Source of the DNA: Thelonectria olida
Lineage: Eukaryota > Ascomycota > Sordariomycetes > Hypocreales > Nectriaceae
DNA: 64,000 nucleotides
Assembly (NCBI GenBank): GCA_020736575.1
Contig: JAGPYM010000005.1
Coordinates: 310,001-374,000, forward strand
Reading direction: 5' to 3'
The notes under the pieces are model-generated. The model was not told the DNA's origin and searched no databases. It worked only from the letters and a program-made list of their open reading frames with translations. The position numbers and the translations under genes are program-made. Below are positions 1-12,100 of the stretch, piece after piece (positions within the stretch are counted from its first letter, which is position 1; each line of letters begins with the position of its first letter).

Positions 1-380
1 GAATGGGGTCTGGAATTGGAGGCAATCATGCTATATCTCCTTGGAGATTGCTCGGATCGGAACGACCAGGTCCGAGACACGTTGCTCCATCGACGTGGAT
101 CTCGATGAGGTGGTCTGTGATATCCTAATGTCATGTGGTTGTCGATCTTGTGGTCGGGAATGGTGACGTCCATGCCGAATGTCTTCGGGTCAGTGGGGGA
201 TGAATTGGCCGGAGAGATAGGAACAGAGCCAACTAAATACGAGTTGGAGCAACGGCCGTGTAGAAATGGCGAGTCAATGGCGAGATCAGACAAGCCAGGC
301 GCGGGAACTTGCAGACTAAGCTGCGGCTTGGTTAGCTTTTGAGGGCTGCGAGGCGCCTCTTGGGAGGGAGTGTTCCCCAT
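1..380 (-). CDS. Partial uncharacterised protein with MGNTPS N-terminus (5' end only)
   Basis: An open frame runs on the minus strand from an ATG at 380 to the window edge with no stop, giving the first 126 residues of a longer protein. It begins MGNTPSQEAPRSPQKL, which fits the N-myristoylation pattern MGxxxS, so attachment to a membrane is plausible. The rest is rich in Ser, Pro and Arg with no recognised fold in the visible part. Coding support is the unbroken frame, a first-methionine with purine context on the minus strand, and a long pyrimidine-rich stretch (minus strand) upstream at about 640-1130, typical of fungal promoters. I do not recognise the family. A spliced exon inside the visible part cannot be excluded. 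Confidence 0.6.
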   Translation of the reverse strand, partial: MGNTPSQEAPRSPQKLTKPQLSLQVPAPGLSDLAIDSPFLHGRCSNSYLVGSVPISPANSSPTDPKTFGMDVTIPDHKIDNHMTLGYHRPPHRDPRRWSNVSRTWSFRSEQSPRRYSMIASNSRPH

Positions 381-3300
381 GGGAATGGTGTACCTCACTC
401 AGCTCGTATTCTCAATGAATAAGTGGAGGAAGCGAAAGGGCTGATCTGATAGGGACAATGGAGCCGAGAAGAGGGGAAGACGAATGTCCCTCGGCCAGCG
501 GAGGGAATGTTCAGTAGGAAGGTGAATCTTCCATGCCGCTGGCGTACATCTAGCGTCGCGTGTTTGAAGATCCCGGTTATACGTCGTAGGACCAGGGGTG
601 GGTTTCGGGGCTTAGGTAGTTTCTTTGAAGGAAATAGGAAATGGAACTAGCTCAATGGATCGCTGGAGAAGGACAACAAGAAGCAAAAAAAAAAAAAAAA
701 GTATTTTATTAAGAAGAAGAAAAGCGGCGCGAGACACACGCTGAGGTGAAACTCGTAGGAAGGAAGAGAGAAGGGACATGGGCTTGATGGACGAGGTTGG
801 AGACGGGGGTGGAGGCGGAGCCGGGGGTTTATGATGCAGCTAGGTCGTTGCAAGTGGAGGTAACTATTGGAGACGACGAAACGGGGACGGCGAGAGTGAG
901 ATGTGATGATGACTTGAGGGTGAGACTCGGATATGGATACAGAATGCAGCAATATGCAATGCATACGCATGAAGGAACCAAGAAACGAGATGCCCCAGAA
1001 GCAGGAAAGTCTCGGCCGAAGAACGTGCGTTGCGTGTGTGTGTGTGGATGGATGTGTGCGATAGGAAACGGTGCACCTGAACGCAAACAGAGAGGCCAGC
1101 AAGCAACGTATCGACGGGAGTGGATGGAGGAAAACAGGTTAATTCCTGTTCCTATAGCAGCCTGGGGCTAATAAGTCATGATCCTGAGACATATGCTGCG
1201 CTTCTCGCCGAGAGTTAGTAGCATACGAAGCTAGCTCCAATACTTCAGCAACTAAGTGGTAGCCATCGCGAAATGGGGTGTTGGAGCCCGAGCCGTTCGG
1301 AGGAAGCATTCGAGCGAGATTGGGAGGGTGGCGGGTGGCTGAAGGCAAAGATGCGCTCAGGAGATTTCTGAGACTCAGTGTTACCCGAGTGTTGCTGTGT
1401 TGCTGAGAGATGCTGAGACACGTTGGAGAGGAGACGACGTTTCTGGCTTCCAGAGCTCCTGCCAATCGGGGGCTGGGGATTCGATGTCTCCGTCTTCCCC
1501 ACCTTTTTTATTTGGGTTTCCCAGGAAGGAATGTCCCAGGTAACTCAATCCGGTTTTCACCAAAAGCACGTCCATACTGCAGTTACATGAAGCTTGCAAG
1601 CACGGGCAGGAGAGCAATCCAATGCTCCTTCCTTAGGCCGTATTTCCATGATTTTAATCCATCAGATCTTTTTCCCCTGTCTGTATCCGTCGTCATCACC
1701 ATTATGGCCTTGGTTTCCCATGTTGAAGAATCCAGACTTCTCCCCCCTCATATCATCCACCAGCTCTACTTGGACCCCCTCATCGTCACCTCCTCCAACT
1801 CCGTCTTCTCCCCTCTTCTCCCATCTCCCCTCACGACTCCACCTCGCTTGGTCGCTATCCCCAGCGGGAGCGTTAAACCCAACATGAGCTAGCAGACATG
1901 AGACAGCCAAACAATCATGCATCATCCCACATCATTCAGCATCATTGTCATTGTCATCTGAGCTATGAGATGCAGTTGACTGTGCTTCTTCCTGCCGAAG
2001 CACATGTAATGCTACCGTGTTTGCAGCCAACGAGCTTGACAGGTTCGTATTGCCGATCCTTTCAGCCAGCCAAGGAACAATTCTTTACCAGCTACCTGCT
2101 GCCTACGTACTCATATCATTCTCATCCTCGTCACAGACCCTGATGAGCGTCCGGCCCTCGGAGGAGCCGCCCTTCGTCCTGCTGTGCACCCTTCTCAGCG
2201 ATAACGGGTCCCCATTCTTGCTTGCAGTTGGTCCATCATATTCTCCGATTAGAACAAATCGGGTCTTGAGGCCTCTGGCGTCGTATCATGACTCCACGCT
2301 TTCAGCCATGAAAGATGGTCGGTTCAGACCCTGAAAGCGGATGTCTCAGATGGCCACGATTCAAAACATTCCCAGCCACCGGCTCGGTGGTGCTATCTGA
2401 TAGCATCTCGGCCCATCACTTCGCTTCCAGAGGCCACAACGGCGCATCAATGGTTGCCTATGTATACGTACCTATCGTGAAGGCGACGCGAGCAGGTGGC
2501 TAAGCTCACATGCTGATACAGTCTACTTCTGCATTTCCGTCTAACACCTTAGTAAGTAAGGTCTTGGTAACACACAGCATAAGCTTCCAACTTGGCCGTT
2601 CAGGGATCAGCTTTCCACCCAACAGCCGCCAGTCTGACACCCAATGCATATTGCACACCACCAACTCGACTGGACGCGCCATCTTCATGTCGGCAGTCTT
2701 ACTGAGCAAGTTGCACAACGGCCCTTCCGCTCCTCTTTCGACACGCCACTAATCACGAGACTGATCCTTGGGTAGTTCCCGAGCCGGCTGAGTCTCAACA
2801 AACGCAGGTTCCCAGAGGCGAAAACCCCAACCCAGAAAGATGGTCAAGATATGCCAATCTAGCTTGATGAGTCGAGTGCCTCGTTCTAGAGGCACACTCT
2901 TAACTTTCTGGGTAGACTATGTTTCTCATGCCTATTTTGGGGTGCCCACCCTCTGCAACCTCATCCCACTGTCTCCTTCTCGGATTTAAAGCTTAAGTCT
3001 CAATACTCTTTGCCGTCGTATCTTTTTTACGAGGCCGCGTCAAGACCATCCAGCCACACCATCCAAGAGCTCGGCATGACGTTGCATTGAAGCAAACAGC
3101 CCATCGTGGACTTCGCTTGCTTGCCGTGTGGGGAAAGGCGAGCTTGCACGCCGCGCGCGTTTGTTTTGGCGTTGTTTGCTGGTCTCCATCGTCCATCGGA
3201 TCCATGGATGGCGTGAGTGGCCGCGATCGATCAAAGGATCTCTCAACAAGGTTCAGAACTGGGGCCAGGACGAGCCACACACACTCTTGTGAAGTCGTGT

Positions 3301-4106
3301 TTGTCCAATCGCGAGATAACATTGTTTGCGTCTGTACGGAGAGGCAACTATTGGTGTTGCTTCCGTCGGTCTAGATGAGGTCTGAGCTAAGAGCTATCAA
3401 CTCGGCTCTTTTCGGCAACTTTGACAGGACGCCATAACGAACGACCATGACCAGTCATGATGTCTAGATCGGAATCTCCGGGTGTTTCATGCGGAGGAGA
3501 TTCTCGCATGTAGCCGTGGACATCCACCTGGTCCTGTGGTTGACCATTGATAAAAGTCGGGAGGCTGGCAGCATGCCTGGAATACGTACGAGGACGGAAA
3601 ACTCCTCGCATCTAACTAAAGCACCTGTCCCGCAACGGCCATGAATGACGCACTGGGTAGAACGAATGGTCCAGTCGCCGTATCAGACTTTTGTTTTGGT
3701 CGACGTGCATTAGGACTTTGAAGGAAGTTACAGGCCATCCTGGTCGAAGCTAGCTATCGATTGTAAACAAAACGAAACTCGGCGATTGGCTGGGCAGACG
3801 GGATGAGTGTTTGCAGACAAAACAAAGTCACAGCACGTAATGGTGACAAGAAAATTGGAAACGGAAGCCAATCTTCACATGTAAGCAAGTACATCGGACT
3901 GTTATCTTCCTCCGGACCTTCCTGCATGTCATTACCCGTTTTTGATCTTGTTTCAAGTTGACTGTTCGTGAACGTTCGGAGATTTAAATCCTACCTCGGC
4001 TACCCTAACTGTTGTACTAGGGATTTTCGCTCAAGATGCCCTAAGTTCCGCACACAGCAACTCCGCGCGAATAATCGAGAATAAGAAGCGCCAGACATCA
4101 ACAATC
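381..4106. other. Intergenic region, upstream of the left-edge gene
   Basis: No supported gene. Open frames here are short, overlap in several frames and have low-complexity translations. The stretch at 640-1130 is purine-rich on the plus strand (pyrimidine-rich on the minus strand), with an A16 run at 685-700, and probably contains the promoter and leader of the minus-strand gene ending at 380. A second pyrimidine-rich stretch on the plus strand lies at 1650-1870. Confidence 0.6.
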
Positions 4107-4195
4107 GGGCGAATGGTTTAGTGGTATAATTCTCGCTTAGCATGGTTCTTCTGAATAGCTTGTGAGCGGTCCAGGGTTCGATTCCCTGTTCGTCC
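4107..4195 (+). tRNA. tRNA-Ala (anticodon AGC) with an 18-nt intron
   Basis: The acceptor strands GGGCGAA and TTCGTCC pair over seven positions, and the third pair is G3-U70, the identity element of alanine tRNAs. The A box (TGGTTTAGTGG) and B box (GGTTCGATTCC) are both present. The anticodon stem is CTCGC (4132-4136) with GTGAG (4162-4166), and the loop reads TTAGCA/T with anticodon AGC at 4139-4141. The intron occupies 4143-4160, directly 3' of position 37 as in nuclear tRNA introns. Mature length is 71 nt; the CCA end is not encoded. A T11 run 53 nt downstream can stop RNA polymerase III. Confidence 0.93.
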
Positions 4196-4247
4196 ATTGG
4201 ATATGACTTATTTGCGTTCTGATGGTTGAATTCCATCAGCATCCGGG

Positions 4248-4258
4248 TTTTTTTTTTT
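4248..4258 (+). terminator. Probable RNA polymerase III terminator of tRNA-Ala
   Basis: A run of 11 T residues is the first strong T tract downstream of the tRNA. A small inverted repeat (GATGG at 4221-4225 with CCATC at 4233-4237) lies just before it. The distance of 53 nt is somewhat long for Pol III, so a longer 3' trailer is implied. Confidence 0.5.
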
Positions 4259-6671
4259 GGGCGGGTAGGATATCCGTTCTGCAGATCACTCGCTGCCAAT
4301 GGCATTTTCCACGTCGTTGAAAAGTAACTACGAGATCGACCGAGGACCCTATGGTCTTGCTTTTCCCTCGTTTCTTCCAACCTCCTCCAATAATGGTGTT
4401 TACCGGAAACGGTGGTCTTGATTCGTTAGCCACGAACTCTCTGGCGTTCAAAACAGTAGTGTGAGCATAATCTGGCTTCGGATGGGAAGTTCCCACGTGG
4501 ACTAGCCCAGCCACTGGTAGGTGGGTGTATCTGACAAATACAGAAGTCTTCATACAGCTGCACAACTCGGAGTGCATGTCGTCTACTCCCCGATCACGTA
4601 AGTACACCCTTGGCTCCCGACGATAACCTCATGAACTCTCCCCGCGTCGACGTCGATCCGGGACCCAGCTCGGTACGTCGTCTTCTGGCTGGGATCCTCA
4701 CGAGGATACCACAGCGTCATCTCGCCATCAATGATGAGATGGGTCGTCAAGGTGGCGTGTGAATGCGGTGGATAGTGGGCGCTACTGTAAGTTTTTTCCC
4801 ATTGTCAGTAGTCACAGTTGTTGCCGTATAGAGTGGGTTGGATCCAGTGCAATGCATGCATGGACGGTTCGGCACAAGTACATAGTGAAGCTAGCGGAGA
4901 CGTGAGGGTTTGAGGATATGCAAAGGCAAGGCAAGCTCAGCCTCGCGGGTGCTCAGCCATGGCGGGTGCATCGTCGTGATGGACGGTGAAGGTGATGAAT
5001 GGATGGGATGCATGCATAAAGAGGGGAAATGTAACGCGAGGAGGAGGATAGGTAAGCACAACTCACGGGGCGTCGGTCCAGGTAAAGACGTGATGGAACC
5101 CCCACGAGCGGACTTGCTGCTCATCGTCTGTGGCCATGTTGTCTTGGGTCTTTGCCACTCTAGTGAAAACAAACGATAGTGTCCGAGAGAGGAGAGAGTA
5201 TGAGGCTCTACAAGGCGAAGCATTCTATCGTCGGTCGACTCTATGACCTCAGAATGGAAGGAGGGCTCTCCCTGCGCCGGACTGCGCCCCCGCCCGCTGC
5301 CGCTTTCCCCACCCGCCCCGTGCCGACGCCTGAAGGGATAATAAGTCACCGAAACAATGCCATTGGAATTTGCTTGGGCCAAGTTATGGTCTGTGGTCTG
5401 TGGTCATGATGAATTGAATTTAAAGGAAAGGGAGAGAGAAAGAAATTTCCCTAGAAATCGCTTGTGATGTCGACCTTGATGAGCTTGAAATACATCATCA
5501 GTCCCGGATCTCCGCTTCCATCCATTGCACGTCACATGTCGGTTAAACGACAACCTTGCCGACGAAAGGCGAAGAAAGACCAGCGGTGAATGCCATCCAT
5601 CCATCCATCGATCAAACAGTCAATCAATTCATCCGTGTCGATAGTTTGCACGAACGAGACGGGCACATTGCACCGTCCATATCTGCCCAACACTGCAGGT
5701 CCCCGCCCGGGAGGCTTCGTCGACAGCAAACATGCCGCACAGCCTCCATTGCCCGACGGGTGAATCTCATGTGCGGAACGGCTTTGTCGTGACAGGAGAC
5801 TGTTGGCGGCCCGACTTTTGGGTGTCATTGGAGGCATGTAAGCGGCATGGGCACTGCTGAGGGTTTTTATTTTTATTTTATTATTATTTTTTTCCAATTT
5901 TTTTTTTAAATGGAGTTGCGGGAGAGCGAATGTGCTGCTGGGCCTTTTGTCCTTTTCTCTTTTCAGCTGCCTTTGCAGCCGTGTCTTGGATGGATCGGAA
6001 TCACATAACTACGAATCGCTGCCATGATTGAACTGGAAGCTGGAGGGATCTTCTGATGTTCTGGCCCCCAATTTCACAACCCCAGTTCGCGCGTCGTGAT
6101 ACCCAGCTCCCCGGCACCAATCACCGGCTGCCACCAACAGACTTGATCCCCGGAAACAATGGATGGAACCCAGCCCCGTGGATAACAGAACATGGATAGA
6201 CAGCCTCTTAGGGCTGTGCTGCGGTCCTCAAAGGCCGACGAGGTCCACAGAGACGTCCATTCCAGTTCTTCTAGGCGAGGCTACTGTACGAATAGACGGC
6301 GGTCATGTCCGTTGTTGGCTGTTGGCCCTCATCGAGGCCCAGGGCCCTTTTTTACCTATCAGACCCTCTCGCTGACATTTCATTCTTCGCCTCCCTTTCT
6401 GTGCCTTGTCTTGTCTTCGTAAAACCTGCCCAACCGAGTACCTACGTGACCGCCGCGTCTCGCCTTCCGATCCCGAATCGAATTAAGCTTGCTCCGAGTC
6501 GAACAGAGTAACCATCGAGATACGAATAAACCCAATCCCTCGCCTTCCCCTTGAGCCGGGCTTCTTCGCCCCCTTCGCCCCTCATGCTGCCCGCCGATTA
6601 GCGACGAGTCGCCCGTAACCCAGCTTCTCCCCAAAAGCTCAACCCAAGGGAATCACAAAGAACTCGCAACA
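4259..6671. other. Intergenic region with the phospholipase C promoter
   Basis: No supported gene. CCAT repeats lie at 5590-5608, and an A/T-rich patch with T runs at 5866-5909. The last 300 bases (6370-6660) are C/T-rich on the plus strand and most likely hold the promoter and leader of the phospholipase C gene. Confidence 0.5.
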
Positions 6672-9161
6672 ATGCCTCTGCTGTGCTTCGGGCCCTTCGT
6701 ACGTCCCCTCCCCTCGCCCATTGCAACTTGCGCCATCTAACGTCTTATCCTTTCTGTAGCAACGCCGACGTCGGCGACGATGCCAGACCCAGACCCAAGA
6801 CGACGACGGCCCGCGACAGCCCCTGCGACAGCGAACAATGTCCATCTTGGCAAACTCCAACCACCACTCCATCAAGTTCGTGCGACACATGGTCGCCACG
6901 ACCGTCGTCTTCGCCCACCCAGCCCCAGTCCAAGCCCAGCACACATCATGGCAATCGCGAAAACCCACCTTGGACCAGGTCTCGACAGACAGCTCTGCGC
7001 CCACAGCGACGAATACATCCCGTTCCCCTCCTGCTCCCGTTCCTGCTCCTCCGCCGCCCCGGGTCCAAGTCAGCACCGAAATGCTCGACGCCCTCGAACG
7101 AGTCTACAACGATTTGCGCGGATCCGACAAGCTGTTGTCGCGCGACAAGTTTAAAGAGTTCCTCGAGACGACGCAAGGCGAGACGGATGTTGACCTTGTC
7201 CACCATGAATACCCATTGGGCGAGTTCCTTTTCACCTGGGTCCACCACTTTCACTGGGATGCGACGAGGCCGTTACCCGAGAAGGATATGTCGAAACCTC
7301 TCACAAACTACTTCATCAACAGCAGCCATAACACCTACTGCATCGGCAACCAGCTCATCTCGCGGAGCTCCGCCAAGTTTTACAAGGAGGTGCGTGACCC
7401 TGAGAACCCCTGCGAGATGGATGGGAAGACCATTTGCTAATGCACCTTGAATTGATAGGTTCTTCAGAGAGGATGTCGCTGCATCGAAATCGACGTGTGG
7501 AACGGAGACGCGGCTATACCCACAGGCACCACCAAGTCCACCAAGAACCACGGGCGCGGCATCTCGGGCAGTTCCTTTCCCAACGTAGCCACGACCGTTA
7601 TTGATGCCGTCGAAGATACATACGCCTACCTCAGCGGCTCAGGACCCCACACACGTAGCGCAAGCGCCGCAAGTCGCCTGGAACATGAGATTTCCCCAAG
7701 GTCCAGCGCGCAATTTTCCGTCGACACAAGGGGGTCTCGAGATCGTCTTGACGTTTCGAGGAATTCAAGATCGCGATCGCGACCGAGACAGCCTTCTCCG
7801 AAAGGAGAGCCCATTGTTACTCACGGTTGGACCTTTACCGCTCCGTGCGGGTTCCGCGAGGTTTGTCAAGCAGTGAGGGAGGCGGCCTTCGTGGAAAACG
7901 ACCTGCCCATCATTGTGAGCCTCGAAGTTCATGCGGACCAGGACCAGCAGGAAACCATGGTCAAGATCATGAAGGAAGAATGGGCGGGCGTGCTCGTGGA
8001 GAAGCCCTTTGATGACTGGGACCCCAAGTTTAGAGTCCCCACGCTCGGAGATCTACGCAACAAGATCCTGATCAAGGTCAAGAAGGCCCAGGCCAAGATC
8101 GTGGTAAATCCGGCTACCGTCGATCTCCCAGCAATCTATGCAAATGACCCCGATGACTCGGGCTCTGACGATGAGCGCCCGCCTCTTGTCACGAGTGCTT
8201 CTGCCCCAAACCCTGTCAGCCATCAAAAGGGCATCAAGGTTCCCATCTGCACGAATCTTGGGAATCTGGCCGTCTATACCAGAAGCCAGCACTACAAGAG
8301 CCTCGACACCCCGGAGGCGAAGCACCCCCCTCACATCTTTTCTATCAGTGAGGATCGCATTCTGGATCTTCATCAGAAACAGCACCACGCCATGTTCACC
8401 CACAACAAGAACTACTTTATGCGAGCCTTCCCAGCTGGTCGCCGGATTGATAGCTCCAATCCGGACCCAAGCCTCTTCTGGCGCGGAGGTGTGCAAATGG
8501 TCGCCATGAACTGGCAGTACATGGACGAGGGAATGATGCTCAATGAAGGCATGTTTGCCGATGAGAACGGCTGGGTCCTCAAGCCATCTGGTTACCAGAG
8601 CTCCGACAGGTCCGCCGACACCCAGGCTGCCGCCGCCCCTACTTACACGATGGATCTGAAGATCACCGTTTTCGCTGGCCAGCACATTCCCATTCAAGCC
8701 TGTGACCCGGCGGAGCACACTCGTAGTGCGAGACATATCCGCCCTCTCATCAAGGCTGAGCTACACGTTGACAAACCGAGAGAAAGTGAGCGGGAGGCGA
8801 GTTCGCAGGAGTGCAAATACAAACAAAAGTCGGACGTGGGTAAGACGGACCACCCCAACTGGCCAGAGGGTTCCGTCCTCGAGTTCCGCAACATTCCCAA
8901 GGTGGTGGAAGAACTGGGTTTCATTCGGTGAGTTTCTGTCCCTTTTGCTCGTCGTGTTTGCCATGTCACTAACTTGTTTGGCTTAGATTTAAGGTTGAAG
9001 ACGACTCGCCCAGCTTTGGCAGCTCGCCGCTGCTTGCTTGGGCTTGCGTTCGCCTTGACCGGCTCCGTACTGGCTATCGCTTTGTACGACTCTTGGACTG
9101 TTACGGCTCTCCCGTGGAAGGCGGAAAACTCCTGGTCAAGATTGACAAGAAGCTCAAATGA
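6672..9161 (+). CDS. Phosphoinositide-specific phospholipase C (PI-PLC)
   Basis: Four exons (6672-6698, 6760-7389, 7459-8927, 8987-9161) join in frame into 766 residues. The enzyme family cleaves PIP2 at the membrane into IP3 and diacylglycerol, feeding calcium and protein kinase C signalling. Domains in order: a basic N-terminus, an EF-hand-like region (about 100-190), the catalytic X box with the first histidine in NSSHNTYC (H199) and the second in IVTHGWTFT (H341), then SLEVH; the Y box (about 480-600, [10 protein letters not shown] to KPSGYQ); and a C2 domain to the end ([22 protein letters not shown]). Introns are 61, 69 and 60 nt. The first exon is only 27 nt and continues into a run of six arginines; an alternative start at 6838 would drop this segment. 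A stretch of about 95 extra residues separates the two catalytic histidines. Confidence 0.93.
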
Positions 9162-12100
9162 ACCCGTTGCTCACCGACTCGGAGACGGCGCACCTGAAAC
9201 GGAGCCGAGACTGTACGGCTTCCCCGATAGCTCAGCGACCACGGATCACAACCCGATAGGCGAAAGCCGCAGATCCCGTTACTGTACGATGGGTGATTGT
9301 AAGCTGATATTTGTCTTACATGCGCTGCTCTCTTGTTCCTTTTACCATCTACCGTCGGCGTTTGCGGATATACCACATTTTAGTATTTTCTTTTTTTAGT
9401 CTTTTGCTATTCTTCTTTTTTAAAACCGGAAAGCATAGCGACATTCATAGACGTTCTTTGCAAGGAGATTGAAGCCAGCATTTACTAAGCATCATTTGGG
9501 GAAAACATGGGATGACAAAGAAAAAGGAAATTTGGAGTCGGGAAGTTACTGGCGTTTCTTTTGTAGGGATTCTTCTTCTCATCGATATTGCTTGATTTGG
9601 TGGGATGTATTTCGGTTTGGATGCTGAGGATCCCATCAAGATCGCTATTGTTAGCATCAAGTGCAACGATATTGTTAGTACTTGGATATGTCTTGAATAC
9701 ATTCATCCAGAACGAATTGGCTTGCACATGTGTCCTGATTATGACCTCACCTTCCATCGTGTATCGATGAGTTCCAGGCGCATAGCCCCCAATTAGCACC
9801 GCACTGCGGCCCGTCAATCCCGAACCACAATTCCAGCCAGCCACGAACCTGACGAACTTATGTAGTCGGGGGTCCGGTTTGTTGGGGAAGGGGGGTGGTC
9901 TCATCTGACTGAGACACCAAGATTCTTCATCTGCCATGCAAGGAAGTGCGCGTGGAGCCTCATGAGATTTGCTTTTCCTCCGCTCGGGCTGCCGATGTTT
10001 CGGCCATGTTTGTTGCCTCGTCCAATTCGAAGTCGGGTATGAGAATCGATTCCCGAAGAATAGTACACCTCATAAGCGAACAATACTGGGAGTGATGCCA
10101 ATGCGCCTCTATAGAGGCATAGGGATATTGCAGCCTGCGGATGGACTGCGGAGCTGGGACCGACTCTCTAAAGGAAGAAGATGCTTCTGACTTGACTTTA
10201 CCTTACACAAGGGAGATTGAGTCTTATCAGGCTGAATGAGAAAATACCTCAAGGGTCAGACCTAACTAACATTCATGAGGTATGTATTTCGTAAGTGCCC
10301 GAAGCGAGACCGTCACTGTAATGGGCCATAGATATCCATTGATGAAAGCGGTTAGAATTGCGCTGGACGAAAGTTAGATGGGGTGAGCTGACCCTCGTCC
10401 ACACTATTGGGAACTCGTTAAACTTCAGGTTTAGCGATCTGCAATAGCCAGGCTGCGGAAGACAGCTCAGGGCTAAAAGGGACAAAAAACGACAGAACGA
10501 TAGTTGATGTGGTTGGCAGATGCTGAGGGGTGATCAGCTAGCTGGGCTGGATGTGACATCGACCCGGACGGGGTTGCCGCTAGACGCGCGTCGGCACTTT
10601 CACCAATCCTTTCGCTAAGCATTCTGTATAGAAAAAGTCGATGGAGAGGCCAGCCTCCGGATCTCTGGATCTTGTCTGGGCCGCGTATCGTACCGCCCCG
10701 AGGGGCTGACAATGGCGTGCCTTGTGTAATGCAGTAGCCCAACACCTAGTTTCAACGACATCGTTTTGCATACACTCTCTTCACCCATTGGCTGCAGACA
10801 TAGGGAACAAGCTAGCCGCTTCTCTTCTGGTAAGGTGAGATGAACTGATTCCCCAGGAACCCGTTGTGAAAGGTAAATCGTCCGACTCGAGATTTGGTCT
10901 AGAACGGCTAAATCCTGAGTCAACTGCGTCATCTTTGAAGAACTGTTGACTTGGTCTGAACCCCTTTCGTCAGAGTGTCTCGGAATACACTGATCATAGG
11001 CCTGTCATTCGACAGGAAGGCCGCAATAACTGTGCCGCAAGTTGGCAGCTGCTAGACCGTTCTCCACATTTCCTTTCGACATGCTTGTGAGTTGTGTTGT
11101 CAAGTTGTCAAGTTGTGTCCGAAAGGGAGGGGTGTGGAGGATAACTTGGCCGTCGATCATCTCGACTTGCCCTAATTAATGCACTTAATTGCCGTCAACC
11201 ATTGGGCAAGGTTCAATACTTCAGGGTTCAAGTCGGTCGTCGTCCTTAGATTCCTTAGTCGTAGGTTTCTCTGGTACGTAGTTAGCTCTCGGTTGTCGTT
11301 AGGTTGCGTGCTGTCCAACACTTGCGAAAACATCTTGTCAATATCGTCCCCCCTTCCTTCATTCAGTGTAGTGACCCTTGAGCCCCTATTTCAGTGCACT
11401 GCTGGAGGACTGCAAGCTTGAGCAGAGGTGCACTTCGTATCTTGGCTGCAAACGCCACGCAGCACACTGATGATCTTGAGAACAGCCAATTTGACAGCTC
11501 GCGGGCCTGGAACTGCAAAACGAACCATCTGGTGCCTGCATCAAACTCTCGATGCCAAGAGCCATTCGTTTACCGTCAAAGTAGCATGCACTAGCAAGAA
11601 TATCGTGTCTCGTCCCACTAGGTGATTGGCTCTCTTAAGCGCTGGCAGCAATGAACTGCAAGCCATGGCATCTAGAACGCCCCGCTGGTGTCGGATATCA
11701 TGCAAACTAGACTCAAGTTGAGTGATTTGGCCTAGGGATGGGGATCTCGTGATGTGTCCGATTCTTGGATTGTGCAGTAATGTTAGATATGACGTGGCTG
11801 GGGCGCGAGATTGGACTGAAGAATTCGCTAAGACACGCTTGGTGAATTCATTGTCTGTAGCCGCGTCTGAGATATCAGAGTGGTCCCGTGACGATTCTGG
11901 GCTGTGGGGTCTATTTGGACTTGTTGCTTGGTACTGACGGAAGATTGTAACTCTTACTCGTGTTGTCGTTGCAATGCCGAACATATCCCCCCGTCTTGGA
12001 TGAGAGTTCTCTGCTTTCTTTTGTCTTGAGGCTGGTGGGTCACTTAACTCGGAACCTGCTAGTTCCTGCGCCATATTGAGAAAATCGCCTCGGAATCCTG

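Noticed and set aside
4000..4380. Minus-strand frame of 126 residues over the tRNA
   Set aside because: It reads through the tRNA gene; the tRNA explains the conservation.
9485..9937. 150-residue frame on the minus strand downstream of phospholipase C
   Set aside because: No motif, overlaps another open frame and probably the 3' region of the phospholipase C transcript; left as unsupported.
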